DNA of 64,000 nt from an uncultured Clostridium sp. GTDB taxonomy: Bacteria; Bacillota; Clostridia; TANB77; CAG-508. The stretch lies in contig CAOJKP010000005.1 of the NCBI GenBank assembly GCA_948438085.1, forward strand, positions 1-64,000, read 5' to 3'. The notes under the pieces were generated by a model, which saw only the letters and a list, made by a program, of their open reading frames with translations, had not been told where the DNA came from and made no database searches. The translations under genes and the position numbers were made by a program. Positions within the stretch are counted from its first letter, which is position 1. Each line of letters begins with the position of its first letter. This document shows positions 25,818 through 35,280 of this stretch, piece after piece.

Positions 25818-28784
25818 TTATCTTTTTATTTCTTCCATAATATATACTTCCAAATTATCTCCTTCAATAATATCATTATAATTTTCTATTTGTAACCCAC
25901 ATTCAAATCCATGATTTACTTCTTTTGCATCATCTTTAAATCTTTTTAATGATATTAATTTTCCATCATGTATAACAACATTATCTCTAATTACTCTTAT
26001 TCCAGCATTTCTTGAAATTTTTCCATCTGTTACATAACATCCTGCAATTGTTCCAACTCCACTAACTTTAAATATTTGTCTTATTTGTGCTGTTCCTATT
26101 ACTTTTTCTTCATATACAGGGTCTAGCATTCCTTTCATTGCTGCTTCTACATCTTCTATTGCTTGATATATTACTGAATATTGTTTTATTTCTACTTCTT
26201 CTTTTTTTGCCATCTCTCTTGCTAATGGGTCTGGTCTAACATTAAATGCTATTATTATTGCATTTGATACTTTTGCAAGTGTTACATCTGATTCTGTAAC
26301 TCCACCAACATTTGCATGTATAACTTTTACTTGTACTTCTTCATTAGTTACTTTTTCTAATGATTGTTTTACAGCTTCAACAGAACCTTGAACATCTGCT
26401 TTCACAATTAAATTTAATTGTTTTAGATGTCCTTTTTCTATTTGACTAAATAAATCATTTAAAGTTACTCTTGATGTAGCATTTATAGTGTTCTCTCTAT
26501 TTTGTCTTTTTCTTCTCTCAATAAGGTGTTTTGCAGTTTTCTCATCTTTTACTTCATAGAATGTATCTCCTGCTTCTGGAACTTCTGCAAGTCCTATTAC
26601 TTCAACAGGTGTAGATGGTCCTGCTTTTCTAACTCTTTTTCCTTTATCATCGGTCATTGCTCTTATTCTTCCTATTGATGAACCAACTACTATTGTATCT
26701 CCAACATCTAATGTACCACGTTGTACAAGCATTGTTGCAACTGGTCCTCTAGATTTATCAAGCTTTGCTTCTATAACTGTTCCTTTAGATTGTTTATTAG
26801 GGTTTGCTTTTAATTCTTTCATATCTGCCACTAGTAATACCATTTCTAATAATGTATCTATGTTATCACCTTTTTTTGCAGAAATTGGCACAAATATTGT
26901 ATCTCCACCCCATTCTTCTGGAACTAAATCATATTTTGTTAATTCTTGTTTTACCTTTTCTGGGTTAGCTCCCTCTAAGTCCATTTTATTTAGAGCTACA
27001 ATTATTGGAATTTCAGCAGCTTTAGCATGATTTATGGCCTCTATAGTTTGTGGCATAACTCCATCATTTGCAGCAACTACAAGTATTGCTATGTCTGTTA
27101 TTTGAGCTCCTCTTGCCCTCATACTTGTAAATGCTTCATGTCCTGGTGTATCTAAAAATGTTATTTCTCTATCTTTTATTTTTACTTTATATGCACCTAT
27201 ATGTTGTGTTATTCCTCCTGCTTCTCCACTTATTACATTTGTTTTTCTTATAGTATCTAATAAAGATGTTTTTCCATGATCTACGTGTCCCATAACAACA
27301 ACTACTGGTGGTCTTGGTTTTAACTCGCTTTCTAAATCTTCTGTATCGTCAAATAGTATATCTTCTTCTGTTATACTTTCTTTTTTAATAGCTGTTATTC
27401 CAAATTCCTCAGCAATTAAAAATGCTGTATCAAAATCTATTTCATTATTTATAGTTGCAAGTATTCCATAGTCTAATAATTTTTTAATTACATCTCCCGT
27501 TGTTTTTTTCATTTCAGTTGCAAAATCTTTTACTGTTACTGGGTCTGGTATTGTTATTTCTGTTAATTTGAATATTTTTTGTTTTACTCTTTCTTCTGTC
27601 TTGTTTATTCTTTTTTTATTTTTTCTACCACGTTGTGTTGTCAAATCATAATAATCTAACATTCCACCTTCTTGGTCATCAAACATATTAGAAAGATTGT
27701 CTCTTTGTTTTAAACTTTTTAATTTATCTTCATTAATATCAAATCTATCAGAATTTTTGTTTTTGCTTTTCTTAGTTGCTTTATTTTCTTCATTTCTAGC
27801 TTGTTTTTGTTTATCTATTGTTTTGTTATATTCTCTTACTGTTTCCTTTTCAACAATATCTGTCATTATATTTTTAATATTTTTTTCTATTCCTTTTTCA
27901 TCAAGTGGTCTTTTGTTATAGTCATTATTATTTCTAAAATTATTTTTGTTATTATAATTACCATTATTCTTAAAATTATTAAAGTTTTTGTTAAATCCAT
28001 TTTGATCATGTCTATTTTTATATCCATTATTTTCATAATTATTATTATTTCTTGAGTAGTTTCTATTTTGGTTATAATTACTTGTTCCATTAAAATTGTT
28101 CCTATTTTGATTATTATAATCATTTTTATGATAATTATTATTACTACTATTATTATTTGTATATTTATCTTTTTGGTTATTATTTTTATTTTCAGTTACT
28201 GTTGTTACTTTTGATTCTACCATAGACTCACTTTCATTTTTTATTTCTTCTTGTTTTTTTACTTCTTTGGTTTCTTCTTTTTCGACTTTTTCTATTTTTA
28301 CTTCTTTTATGGGTTCTACTTTTTCAATTTCCGTTTTTGGTTCAACTATTACTTCTTTTTTCTCTTCTTTCAAGCCAAATAACTCACTAACGGTAAGTGG
28401 CTTTGTAGGTTTATTTCTATATACAATGTTAAAATCTTTATTTTGTTTTCTTTCTACAAATCCTAGTTCTTTTTTATTATGATTCTCTTTAGTTTTTTCT
28501 TCTGTAACATTCTTTTTTGCTTCTTCCTCATTAATTATAACTTCTCTTCTTATAATAACTGGTGTCTCATTTTTATCTCTTTTAGTTTTCTTATCGTCTT
28601 TTGTTTCTTCTTTTTTATTACCTTTTTTTAAGTTATTTTTTATTTTCGTTACAATATCTTCATCTACAGAGCTAAGATGATTTTTCACTTCAATTCCCAA
28701 TGCTTTTGCTTTTTCTATTAATTCTTTACTGGTTAAGTCAAGCTCTTTTGCTATTTCATGTATCTTTTTCTTACCCAATAACAT
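25818..28784 (-). CDS. infB: Translation initiation factor IF-2
   Basis: About 988 residues. N-terminal IF2_N domain ([27 protein letters not shown]) is followed by a charged linker and an extreme Asn/Tyr-rich tract (about 200-300). A second IF2_N-like segment precedes the GTPase domain with [17 protein letters not shown] and NKMD; domains II-IV follow. IF-2 delivers fMet-tRNA and promotes subunit joining. Starts at ATG 28784 or TTG 28778 are both possible; GGGGGTG favours the latter. The start overlaps the ylxQ stop. The Asn-rich tract is repeat-like and probably disordered. Confidence 0.96.
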   Translation of the reverse strand: MLLGKKKIHEIAKELDLTSKELIEKAKALGIEVKNHLSSVDEDIVTKIKNNLKKGNKKEETKDDKKTKRDKNETPVIIRREVIINEEEAKKNVTEEKTKENHNKKELGFVERKQNKDFNIVYRNKPTKPLTVSELFGLKEEKKEVIVEPKTEIEKVEPIKEVKIEKVEKEETKEVKKQEEIKNESESMVESKVTTVTENKNNNQKDKYTNNNSSNNNYHKNDYNNQNRNNFNGTSNYNQNRNYSRNNNNYENNGYKNRHDQNGFNKNFNNFKNNGNYNNKNNFRNNNDYNKRPLDEKGIEKNIKNIMTDIVEKETVREYNKTIDKQKQARNEENKATKKSKNKNSDRFDINEDKLKSLKQRDNLSNMFDDQEGGMLDYYDLTTQRGRKNKKRINKTEERVKQKIFKLTEITIPDPVTVKDFATEMKKTTGDVIKKLLDYGILATINNEIDFDTAFLIAEEFGITAIKKESITEEDILFDDTEDLESELKPRPPVVVVMGHVDHGKTSLLDTIRKTNVISGEAGGITQHIGAYKVKIKDREITFLDTPGHEAFTSMRARGAQITDIAILVVAANDGVMPQTIEAINHAKAAEIPIIVALNKMDLEGANPEKVKQELTKYDLVPEEWGGDTIFVPISAKKGDNIDTLLEMVLLVADMKELKANPNKQSKGTVIEAKLDKSRGPVATMLVQRGTLDVGDTIVVGSSIGRIRAMTDDKGKRVRKAGPSTPVEVIGLAEVPEAGDTFYEVKDEKTAKHLIERRKRQNRENTINATSRVTLNDLFSQIEKGHLKQLNLIVKADVQGSVEAVKQSLEKVTNEEVQVKVIHANVGGVTESDVTLAKVSNAIIIAFNVRPDPLAREMAKKEEVEIKQYSVIYQAIEDVEAAMKGMLDPVYEEKVIGTAQIRQIFKVSGVGTIAGCYVTDGKISRNAGIRVIRDNVVIHDGKLISLKRFKDDAKEVNHGFECGLQIENYNDIIEGDNLEVYIMEEIKR

Positions 28785-29097
28785 CACCCCCATTAATTAT
28801 TTTATATATTTGGCTTGCTAAGCTCTCATTTTTAATTCCTATAACTGCTTTATTTTGCTTTCCAATAGATTTGCTTAGATTTTCTATTGTTTCATATATG
28901 CAAATCGGAATGTTAGCATCTTTACTTATAATTTCAAAATTTCTTTTTGTTCGATCTGCTGCATCATTTGCAACTATCAACAGTTTGACTTTGTTTTTTT
29001 CAATTTGTTGTTTGCATGCTTCTGTTCCAAAAACTACACTTCCTGATTTTGCACACAGTCCTAATAATCCCAAGACTTTAACGTTATTATTTATCAA
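28771..29097 (-). CDS. ylxQ: L7Ae/YlxQ-family RNA-binding protein
   Basis: 108 residues with the L7Ae/L30e fold pattern: [40 protein letters not shown] and [19 protein letters not shown]. YlxQ-type proteins bind kink-turn RNAs in relatives; the physiological RNA here is unknown. It overlaps ylxR at its start (about 11 nt) and infB at its end, so translation of the three is probably coupled. Confidence 0.92.
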   Translation of the reverse strand: MINNNVKVLGLLGLCAKSGSVVFGTEACKQQIEKNKVKLLIVANDAADRTKRNFEIISKDANIPICIYETIENLSKSIGKQNKAVIGIKNESLASQIYKIINGGDVIG

Positions 29098-29347
29098 TAA
29101 TTACACCTCTTAAATTCTCATATATTTCTTCATCAAGCTTTTGTTCAAATTCTCTTTCTATTCTTTTGTTTTTTATTGCTTTTTCTAAACACTCTATATC
29201 ATCACATATGTATGCTCCTCGTCCTGGCATTTTGCCTGTTTTATCTATGCTAATCTGTCCTTGTTTATTTTTTACAATTCTTATTAATTCTTTCTTTTCT
29301 TTTTTTTGGTTACATCCAATGCATGTTCTTTGCGGAATCTTTTTCAA
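29087..29347 (-). CDS. ylxR: YlxR/RnpM family protein
   Basis: 86 residues with the family motif RTCIGCNQKKEKKELIRIV and GRGAYICDDIECLEKAIKN. YlxR binds RNA and, as RnpM in B. subtilis, the RNase P RNA. It lies between nusA and ylxQ in the conserved order. Confidence 0.95.
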   Translation of the reverse strand: MKKIPQRTCIGCNQKKEKKELIRIVKNKQGQISIDKTGKMPGRGAYICDDIECLEKAIKNKRIEREFEQKLDEEIYENLRGVIIDK

Positions 29348-29394
29348 ATAAATTCTCCCCCATTTATATTCAATTATATTCTTATTGTTACTGT

Positions 29395-30474
29395 TTATTC
29401 TTCTTTCATTTCTGATAGCATTTGTCTAAATTGAGTTTCTGATTTTATATCAATTTTCCAATTTGTAAGTCTCGCAGCTAACCTTGCGTTTTGTCCCGAT
29501 TTTCCTATTGCTAGTGATAGTTGATCATCTGGTACTATAACTTGAGCAAATTTTTCTTCTTCTTTTATATCAACTGCCATAATTTGAGCAGGTAATAGTG
29601 CTGATGATATAAATATTGCAGGATCTGGATTCCATTCAATTACATCTATTTTTTCTCCATTTAACTCATTTATAATATTTTGGATTCTAACTCCTTTTTG
29701 TCCAACACAAGAACCAACTGGGTCAATATTTTCATTTTTCGAATATACTGCCACTTTGCTTCTGTTTCCAGCTTCACGCGATACACTTTTTATTTCTATT
29801 AATCCTTCATATATTTCTGGTATTTCAAATTCAAATAGTTTTCTAACAAAATCTGGACATGCTCTTGAAACGATTACTTGTGGATTTCCTTTTGTTCCTT
29901 TAACTACGTCTAATACATATCCTCTTATTTTATCATTTACTTTATACTTTTCTGTTGGTATTTGTTCTTTTGTAGGCATTACTCCTTCCAATTTTCCTAA
30001 ATCCATTACAACTATATTAGCATCTGCTTTTTGTATTAATCCTGAAACAATTTCACCTTTTCTATCATTAAATTCTGTATATACTATTTCTCTTTCTGCT
30101 TCTCTTAGTTTTTGTATAATAACTTGTTTTGCTGTTTGTGCTGCTATTCTTCCAAAGTCTTTTGGAACCATTTCTATATCAACACTATCTCCTAATTCTA
30201 ATTTTTTGCTTATTTTCTTTGCTTGCTCTAAACTTATTTGTAAATTAGGTTCTTCTGCTACTTCCACTACTTCTTTTACTGCATATAAATGTGCTGCACC
30301 TGTAACATTATCAACTACTACTTTTACATTTTCTGCAGAATCAAAATTTCTTTTATATGCCGTAAGTAATGCTTGTTCTATTGATTCTATTAAATATTCT
30401 TTTTTTATTCCTTTCTCTTTTTCTAAATCTTCTAATGCTAATACCAATTCTTTATTATCTATTGCTTCTTTCAT
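29395..30474 (-). CDS. nusA: Transcription termination/antitermination factor NusA
   Basis: 359 residues. N-terminal RNAP-binding domain (1-130), S1 domain (about 135-200, GEIVSGLIQKADANIVVMDLG), then two KH domains with GSCVGQKGVRIQNIINEL and LAIGKSGQNARLAARLT. It lacks the C-terminal acidic repeats of E. coli, as expected for Firmicutes. NusA stimulates pausing and intrinsic termination. It lies 27 nt downstream of rimP. Confidence 0.97.
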   Translation of the reverse strand: MKEAIDNKELVLALEDLEKEKGIKKEYLIESIEQALLTAYKRNFDSAENVKVVVDNVTGAAHLYAVKEVVEVAEEPNLQISLEQAKKISKKLELGDSVDIEMVPKDFGRIAAQTAKQVIIQKLREAEREIVYTEFNDRKGEIVSGLIQKADANIVVMDLGKLEGVMPTKEQIPTEKYKVNDKIRGYVLDVVKGTKGNPQVIVSRACPDFVRKLFEFEIPEIYEGLIEIKSVSREAGNRSKVAVYSKNENIDPVGSCVGQKGVRIQNIINELNGEKIDVIEWNPDPAIFISSALLPAQIMAVDIKEEEKFAQVIVPDDQLSLAIGKSGQNARLAARLTNWKIDIKSETQFRQMLSEMKEE

Positions 30475-30501
30475 TTTATTACTCCTCTCTATTAATTAAA
30501 T

Positions 30502-30957
30502 TTATTCCCAATTATATTTTGTTTTTATTTGAGATATATCTTTTCTTAGTATTTTAATTTCTTCTATGTCTTCTATAATAATTTTTTCATTATCAAATTG
30601 TTTTAATTTACCTATTATTTGTTTTTGTCCATTTACTGGCTTAAATGTGCTTATTTCAACTAAACTACCTATATTAGATTGTAAATGTTTTTCTTTTGTT
30701 AATTTTCTTTCAATTCCTGGTGATGATACTTCTAAAAAATATTGTTCTTTAATATAATCTTCTTCATCTAAAATATCTGTTATTGCATTATTTACTTTTT
30801 CGCAATCATTTAAATCTATTCCCTCTGGTTTATCTATAAATATTCGTAAATAATAGTCTTTTCCTTCTTTTACATATTCTACATCATATAAATCATACCC
30901 TAAATTATTTATTATTGGTTGTAATAAATCTTCAACCTTTTCTTCTATCTTTGCCAA
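30502..30957 (-). CDS. rimP: Ribosome maturation factor RimP
   Basis: 151 residues. GYDLYDVEYVKEGKDYYLRIFIDKP and the diagnostic EVSSPGIERKLTKEKH are present, plus the C-terminal SH3-like domain. RimP assists 30S assembly. It is the first gene of the operon. The start is TTG (30957) with AGGAGG eight bases upstream. A promoter (31032-31060) and leader hairpin precede it. Confidence 0.96.
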   Translation of the reverse strand: MAKIEEKVEDLLQPIINNLGYDLYDVEYVKEGKDYYLRIFIDKPEGIDLNDCEKVNNAITDILDEEDYIKEQYFLEVSSPGIERKLTKEKHLQSNIGSLVEISTFKPVNGQKQIIGKLKQFDNEKIIIEDIEEIKILRKDISQIKTKYNWE

Positions 30958-30984
30958 TATATAAACCTCCTAAACACGTATAAA

Positions 30985-31005
30985 GAGTGGGATTTGTTCC
31001 CACTC
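30985..31005 (-). promoter_or_regulatory. GC-rich hairpin in the rimP operon leader
   Basis: GAGTGGGA (30985-30992) pairs with TCCCACTC (30998-31005) around a 5-nt loop. In the minus-strand message it is followed by UUUAUA. It lies between the promoter and the rimP ribosome site, so it is a candidate attenuator or NusA-responsive element. Confidence 0.45.
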
Positions 31006-31031
31006 CTCTAGTTTTCATATTTGCAATTATT

Positions 31032-31060
31032 ATTATACCCACTATTTACCAAAAAATCAA
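31032..31060 (-). promoter_or_regulatory. Promoter of the rimP-nusA-infB operon
   Basis: Minus strand: -35 TTGATT (31060-31055), 17-bp spacer, perfect -10 TATAAT (31037-31032), about 75 nt before the rimP start. Confidence 0.65.
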
Positions 31061-31143
31061 GCTTTTTTTGAAATTTTATTGATAAATTGGGTATTTTATT
31101 TTTAGCATGTTTTTTCAATAGAAGATAGTAATAAAAAATCAAC

Positions 31144-32886
31144 TTAATGTTCAACTTGCCATTTTAATATTGGATATCCATTATTTATATACTTTATATT
31201 TCCTTTTTCATCCTTATTATCTACTATATTTCCATCTTTATCTACCCTTTTACCATCAGGAATAAATTCATCCCCTAAATTATTAGCATAGCCTTTTAAT
31301 GTTGTTTCATTTACTATTCCATTAGTATAAGTATTATTAGAATCACTGTATGCATATGTTGCAGATGTATTTGTACAATATGAATTGGTTATTGTTCCTT
31401 GTGTTCCAGTAACCCATCCATTTTGCCCTGCTATTCCCCCAATATAATACCCTTTTGCATTATTTCCTGTTATTAAACCATAGTTATAACATTTTTCAAT
31501 TATTCCATTATATACTCTTCCACTTACTCCTCCTAATATAGCTGTGCATGAACCTATTGATGTTATTTTTCCAGCATTATAACAATTTAATAACGTACAT
31601 TTTGCCGCATTCATTCCAATTATTCCCCCTGCGAAATTTTCTGGATATGTATTTGCTGTACCTGTATTATTTTTAACAGTAATATTTGCATAATTATAAC
31701 AATTACTTATTAGTCCTCCCGAAGATTTTCCACAAATTCCTCCTACTTGTTGATGTCTATATTCTGGCACAGCGTTTGATGTATTTATACTTGTAATACT
31801 ACCTGAATTTATTCCAATATTTTCTATTTTTCCTTCATTAATTCCTACTAATGAACCTATAGCATTAGACTCTATTGAAGCTCTTTCTGCATTTGAATAA
31901 TCATCATATATATATACATTATTCATTATTAAATTTTGTATTGTTCCTTGATTATACCCAAATAATCCTGCTATTTTATATTCCTCATTAATATATATAT
32001 TATCTAAACTGTGATAGTTTCCATTGAATGTTCCTCTGAAAATTGCATTATCTTCATCTGTATTCCAATGTCCTATTGGTTTCCAATTTTCTTCTTTCCC
32101 TTTTACGTTTTCTCCACATACAATGCTCAAATCTATATTATCCATTACTGTTATTGTTCTTTCTTCGTATGTTGCTCCTTTATTTACTCTTTCTCTAAAT
32201 TTCACTAAGTCTTCGGCTGTATATATTTCCATATCTTCTGATAGGTCACTTACTTTTTGAATCTTGTAATTTGTTCTTCCACTTATAGTTTCTACTTTTA
32301 TTTTATAGTTTCCATTTTCTTCTACTTGCTTTTCTATTTCATATATATACTTTCCGTTTTCTTCCACTTTTTCTGGTATTTCTATTTCTTCTCCTCTTAT
32401 TTTTATTGATGCTATTTCTTCTCCTAATGTTATTTTTGCTTTTATTGTTGATGTTGTATAATCACTTTTATTTATTGCATTTGTTTCTATTACTATACTT
32501 GTATCTTTATTTGTTATTTTTTCTACATCTTGTAGGTTCAAGTTTTCATCTACTATAAATGTGTATCCTTTTTCTATATCTTCTATTATAGCCTGCTGGC
32601 TTCCTTCTTCTATACTTACATCATATTTATTTTTATTTATTAAGTTTTTTACATCTTCTAAATTTGCTTTTTTGCCTGTTTCTTTATATGTTTTGGTTTG
32701 TATAGAAGCTATTTCTAGTGTTAATTCTTCTTTTGCATTGGCTTCACTATATTTTTCTCCTGCTACCTCAGCATTTTTTAGTATTCCATTTTCTCCCAGC
32801 GTGAAATGTAGCGTTACCCCTGCAAGAATTAGTAATAGGATTATTGTTATTATTAGGGCAATTAAGGTGATGCCGTGGTGCGACAT
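31144..32886 (-). CDS. Prepilin-like N-terminus surface protein with GLUG-type repeats
   Basis: About 580 residues from MSHHG. G-ITLIALIITIILLLILAGV is a type IV prepilin-type cleavage/methylation segment, although the residue after the cleavage site is I rather than the usual F. A helical and beta-rich region (40-250) follows. The C-terminal half has GLUG-like repeats: AGLFGYNQGTIQNL, GSLVGINEGKIENIG, GGICGKSSGGLISNC and GGIAGQNGWVTG. Such proteins are exported and surface-displayed. No ribosome site is visible before this ATG; a GC-rich repeat patch lies between it and the promoter at 33222. The frame stays open upstream to 33003. Start and expression are uncertain. Confidence 0.6.
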   Translation of the reverse strand: MSHHGITLIALIITIILLLILAGVTLHFTLGENGILKNAEVAGEKYSEANAKEELTLEIASIQTKTYKETGKKANLEDVKNLINKNKYDVSIEEGSQQAIIEDIEKGYTFIVDENLNLQDVEKITNKDTSIVIETNAINKSDYTTSTIKAKITLGEEIASIKIRGEEIEIPEKVEENGKYIYEIEKQVEENGNYKIKVETISGRTNYKIQKVSDLSEDMEIYTAEDLVKFRERVNKGATYEERTITVMDNIDLSIVCGENVKGKEENWKPIGHWNTDEDNAIFRGTFNGNYHSLDNIYINEEYKIAGLFGYNQGTIQNLIMNNVYIYDDYSNAERASIESNAIGSLVGINEGKIENIGINSGSITSINTSNAVPEYRHQQVGGICGKSSGGLISNCYNYANITVKNNTGTANTYPENFAGGIIGMNAAKCTLLNCYNAGKITSIGSCTAILGGVSGRVYNGIIEKCYNYGLITGNNAKGYYIGGIAGQNGWVTGTQGTITNSYCTNTSATYAYSDSNNTYTNGIVNETTLKGYANNLGDEFIPDGKRVDKDGNIVDNKDEKGNIKYINNGYPILKWQVEH

Positions 32887-33095
32887 ATCGGTCACAGTGA
32901 AGAATGAATGATGAATATTGAATAATGAATAATTTTTATTATGGTTATTCTTTGTAGGGGTGCCATTTGGGCGTCCATTCTTCGTAGGTTTTTTCCACAG
33001 CAATTTCTTCGAAGGGCGGGCGATTAGCTCTGCATAACTTATCTCTAACTCGCTGCTCGCTCGAAGAGTTAAGAAAAAATCGCCCCTACATGTGT
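32887..33095. repeat. GC-rich dispersed repeat patch with inverted arms
   Basis: It contains TGTAGGGGCGATT (33092-33080, minus) facing AATCGCCCGCCC, GTAGGGGTGCC...GGGCGTCC (32957-32980), and a tract ending TTCACTGTGACC shared with 18826-18935. GC content and words such as GTAGGGGCG are unlike the host spacers. Patches of this kind are, as far as I recall, common in gut Firmicutes genomes without known function. It separates promoter 33222 from the prepilin-like gene. Confidence 0.6.
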
Positions 33096-33137
33096 TGATT
33101 AAATTTTTATTAAAATCAACACGTTTAGCATCTTCCT

Positions 33138-33191
33138 CTAAATTATTGCTCTCTCTCTTACAACCTCTAAGTTTTCTAAACTTTTGTTCAT
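33138..33191 (-). CDS. 17-residue open frame behind the duplicated promoter
   Basis: ATG 33191 follows AGAGGAAAGTAAA and reads MNKSLENLEVVRERAII then TAG. It shares leader sequence and GTTGTAAGAG with the left-edge gene start. It could be a leader peptide or the remnant 5' end of a gene cut off by the GC-rich repeat patch. Confidence 0.25.
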   Translation of the reverse strand: MNKSLENLEVVRERAII

Positions 33192-33221
33192 TTTACTTTC
33201 CTCTCTTTCTTTTGTTGTTTC

Positions 33222-33250
33222 ATTATATATTAACTATTTTTTTATTTCAA
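33222..33250 (-). promoter_or_regulatory. Sigma-A promoter duplicated from the left edge
   Basis: Minus strand: -35 TTGAAA (33250-33245), 17-bp spacer, -10 TATAAT (33227-33222). Flanks match 31-85 almost base for base. Confidence 0.65.
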
Positions 33251-33277
33251 TATTTTTCTATTGAATTCTTTCATTAT

Positions 33278-33319
33278 AAAAAAAGAAATATATAGTTAAT
33301 TTCTACATATTTCTTTTTT
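33278..33319 (-). terminator. Terminator after the GGGtGRT gene
   Basis: A-rich arm 33278-33291 pairs with the T-rich arm 33307-33319 (GAAATAT/ATATTTC core). It lies just downstream of the stop at 33344. Confidence 0.55.
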
Positions 33320-33343
33320 ACATTATTTTATTATAATTATTTT

Positions 33344-34345
33344 TTATTTCATAGCTTCTTCTATAGCAACTGCAACAGATACTGTAGCACCTACCATTGG
33401 GTTATTACCCATTCCAATTAATCCCATCATTTCAACATGTGCTGGTACTGATGAAGATCCAGCGAATTGTGCATCTGAATGCATTCTTCCCATTGTATCT
33501 GTCATACCATAAGATGCTGGTCCTGCTCCCATATTATCTGGATGTAATGTTCTTCCTGTTCCACCACCTGATGCAACTGAGAAATATTTCTTTCCTGCTT
33601 CTATTCTTTCTTTTTTGTATGTTCCTGCAACTGGATGTTGGAATCTTGTTGGATTTGTTGAGTTTCCTGTTATAGATACATCAACATCTTCCATCCACAT
33701 TATTGCTACACCTTCTCTAACATCATTTGCTCCATAACATCTTACTTTTGCTCTTTCTCCATCTGAATATGGTATTTCTTCTACTACATTTACTTTTCCT
33801 GTAAAGAAATCAAAATCTGTTTTTACATATGTAAATCCATTTATTCTTGAAATTACTTGTGCTGCATCTTTTCCTAATCCATTTAATATAACTCTTAATG
33901 GTTCTTTTCTAACTTTATTTGCAGATTTAGCTATTCCTATAGCTCCTTCTGCTGCTGCAAAAGATTCATGTCCTGCTAAAAATGCAAAACATTTTGTGTC
34001 TTCTGATAATAACATAGATGCTAAATTTCCATGTCCTAAACCAACTTTTCTATCATCTGCAACTGAACCTGGTATACAAAATGCTTGTAATCCTTCTCCT
34101 ATTGCTTTTGCTGCATCTGCTGCTTTTGTACATCCTTTTTTAATTGCTATTGCTGATCCTAATGTATATGCCCATGCTGCATTTTCAAAGCATATTGGTT
34201 GTATTCCTTTTACTATTTCATAAGGATTAAATCCTTTTTTAGTACATATTTCTAATGCATCTTCAAAATCTTTTATGCCATATTTTTCCATTACTGGTTT
34301 TATTTGATCAATTCTTCTTTCATAACTTTCAAATGTTACTGCCAT
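33344..34345 (-). CDS. GGGtGRT family protein, function unknown
   Basis: 333 residues. The family name motif is visible as SVASGGGTGRTLHPDNMGAG; other conserved blocks are CIPGSVADDRKVGLGHGNLA, FLAGHESFAAAEGAIGIAKSA and HSDAQFAGSSSVPAHVEMMG. Gly-rich loops suggest cofactor or nucleotide binding, but no reaction is known to me. It lies 21 nt downstream of the Fe-S scaffold-like gene; this pairing is recurrent in anaerobes, as far as I recall, and suggests a joint function. It is cytosolic, with no membrane segments. The ATG follows AGGAGG. Confidence 0.85.
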   Translation of the reverse strand: MAVTFESYERRIDQIKPVMEKYGIKDFEDALEICTKKGFNPYEIVKGIQPICFENAAWAYTLGSAIAIKKGCTKAADAAKAIGEGLQAFCIPGSVADDRKVGLGHGNLASMLLSEDTKCFAFLAGHESFAAAEGAIGIAKSANKVRKEPLRVILNGLGKDAAQVISRINGFTYVKTDFDFFTGKVNVVEEIPYSDGERAKVRCYGANDVREGVAIMWMEDVDVSITGNSTNPTRFQHPVAGTYKKERIEAGKKYFSVASGGGTGRTLHPDNMGAGPASYGMTDTMGRMHSDAQFAGSSSVPAHVEMMGLIGMGNNPMVGATVSVAVAIEEAMK

Positions 34346-34366
34346 GATTTTTTACCTCCTAATAAA

Positions 34367-35059
34367 TTATTCTTTTCGTGGGTCTATTTTCTTAACTGCT
34401 TCATCAAATCTTCCGTATTTACCACTTGCTTTTTCAATAGCTTCCATTGGTTCAATACCCTTTTTGATATTTTCCATCATTTTTCCTAAATTTACATATT
34501 TGTAACCTATTATTTGATTATCTTTATCTAAACCAATTTCTACTATATATCCTTCTGCTAATTCTAGGTATCTTGGTCCTTTTGAAAGTGTTGAATAAAT
34601 TGTTCCAACTTGACTTCTATGTCCTTTTCCTAAATCTTCAAGACCTGCTCCTATTTGAAGTCCTCCTTCTGAAAATGCAGATTGTGATCTTCCATATACT
34701 ATTTGTAAGAATATTTCTCTCATAGCTGTATTTATTGCATCACATACTAAATCAGTATTTAATGCTTCTAGTATTGTTTTTCCTACTAGTATTTCTCCTG
34801 CCATTGCTGCAGAATGTGTCATTCCTGAACATCCAATTGTTTCAACTAATGCTTCTTGAATAATTCCTTCTTTTACATTTAATGTTAGTTTACAAGCTCC
34901 TTGTTGTGGTGCACACCATCCAATACCATGAGTAAATCCTGATATGTCTTTTATTTCTTTTGCTTTTACCCATTTTCCTTCTTCTGGAATTGGTGCTGGT
35001 CCATGATTAACGCCTTTAGCTACTGGACACATTTCTTCTACTTCTTTTGAATAAATCAT
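34367..35059 (-). CDS. Iron-sulfur cluster assembly scaffold-like protein
   Basis: 230 residues, related to the NifU/IscU N-terminal fold. Cysteines occur in GIGWCAPQQGACKL, ETIGCSGMTHSAAM and DLVCDA; the central segment GKTILEALNTDLVCDAINTAMRE resembles IscU helices. It is longer than classical IscU and lacks its LPPVK-type chaperone motif. It probably binds an Fe-S cluster or metal, acting with the downstream GGGtGRT protein. No cysteine desulfurase is adjacent. A sigma-A promoter lies at 35122-35150 and AAAGGAG precedes the ATG. Confidence 0.8.
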   Translation of the reverse strand: MIYSKEVEEMCPVAKGVNHGPAPIPEEGKWVKAKEIKDISGFTHGIGWCAPQQGACKLTLNVKEGIIQEALVETIGCSGMTHSAAMAGEILVGKTILEALNTDLVCDAINTAMREIFLQIVYGRSQSAFSEGGLQIGAGLEDLGKGHRSQVGTIYSTLSKGPRYLELAEGYIVEIGLDKDNQIIGYKYVNLGKMMENIKKGIEPMEAIEKASGKYGRFDEAVKKIDPRKE

Positions 35060-35121
35060 TTTAATTTCTCCTTTCGAGGTGTAATTTACTTTAATTATAT
35101 TTCTTTTGTTAGTACTTTATT

Positions 35122-35150
35122 ATTATATTACTAATATTTCATTATTTCAA
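35122..35150 (-). promoter_or_regulatory. Promoter of the scaffold/GGGtGRT operon
   Basis: Minus strand: -35 TTGAAA (35150-35145), 17-bp spacer, -10 TATAAT (35127-35122). It is about 60 nt before the start codon. Confidence 0.65.
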
Positions 35151-35235
35151 GGCAATTTTTAAATTATTTTGTCAAGTTTTGTAATAACAACTTTGCAAAC
35201 AATCTATTACAATAAATAGTAAACTGTTATTGCCA

Positions 35236-35280
35236 AAAATATAACAAGAATATAAAAAAATTATATTCTTGTTATATTTT
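35236..35280 (-). terminator. Terminator after the glycolytic/YezG operon
   Basis: AAAATATAACAAGAATATAA (35236-35255) pairs perfectly with 35261-35280. It overlaps the stop of the YezG-like gene. Confidence 0.75.

Noticed and set aside
27801-28123. Open frames opposite or out of frame to the infB Asn-rich tract
   Set aside because: They come from AAT/ATT repeats read in other frames.
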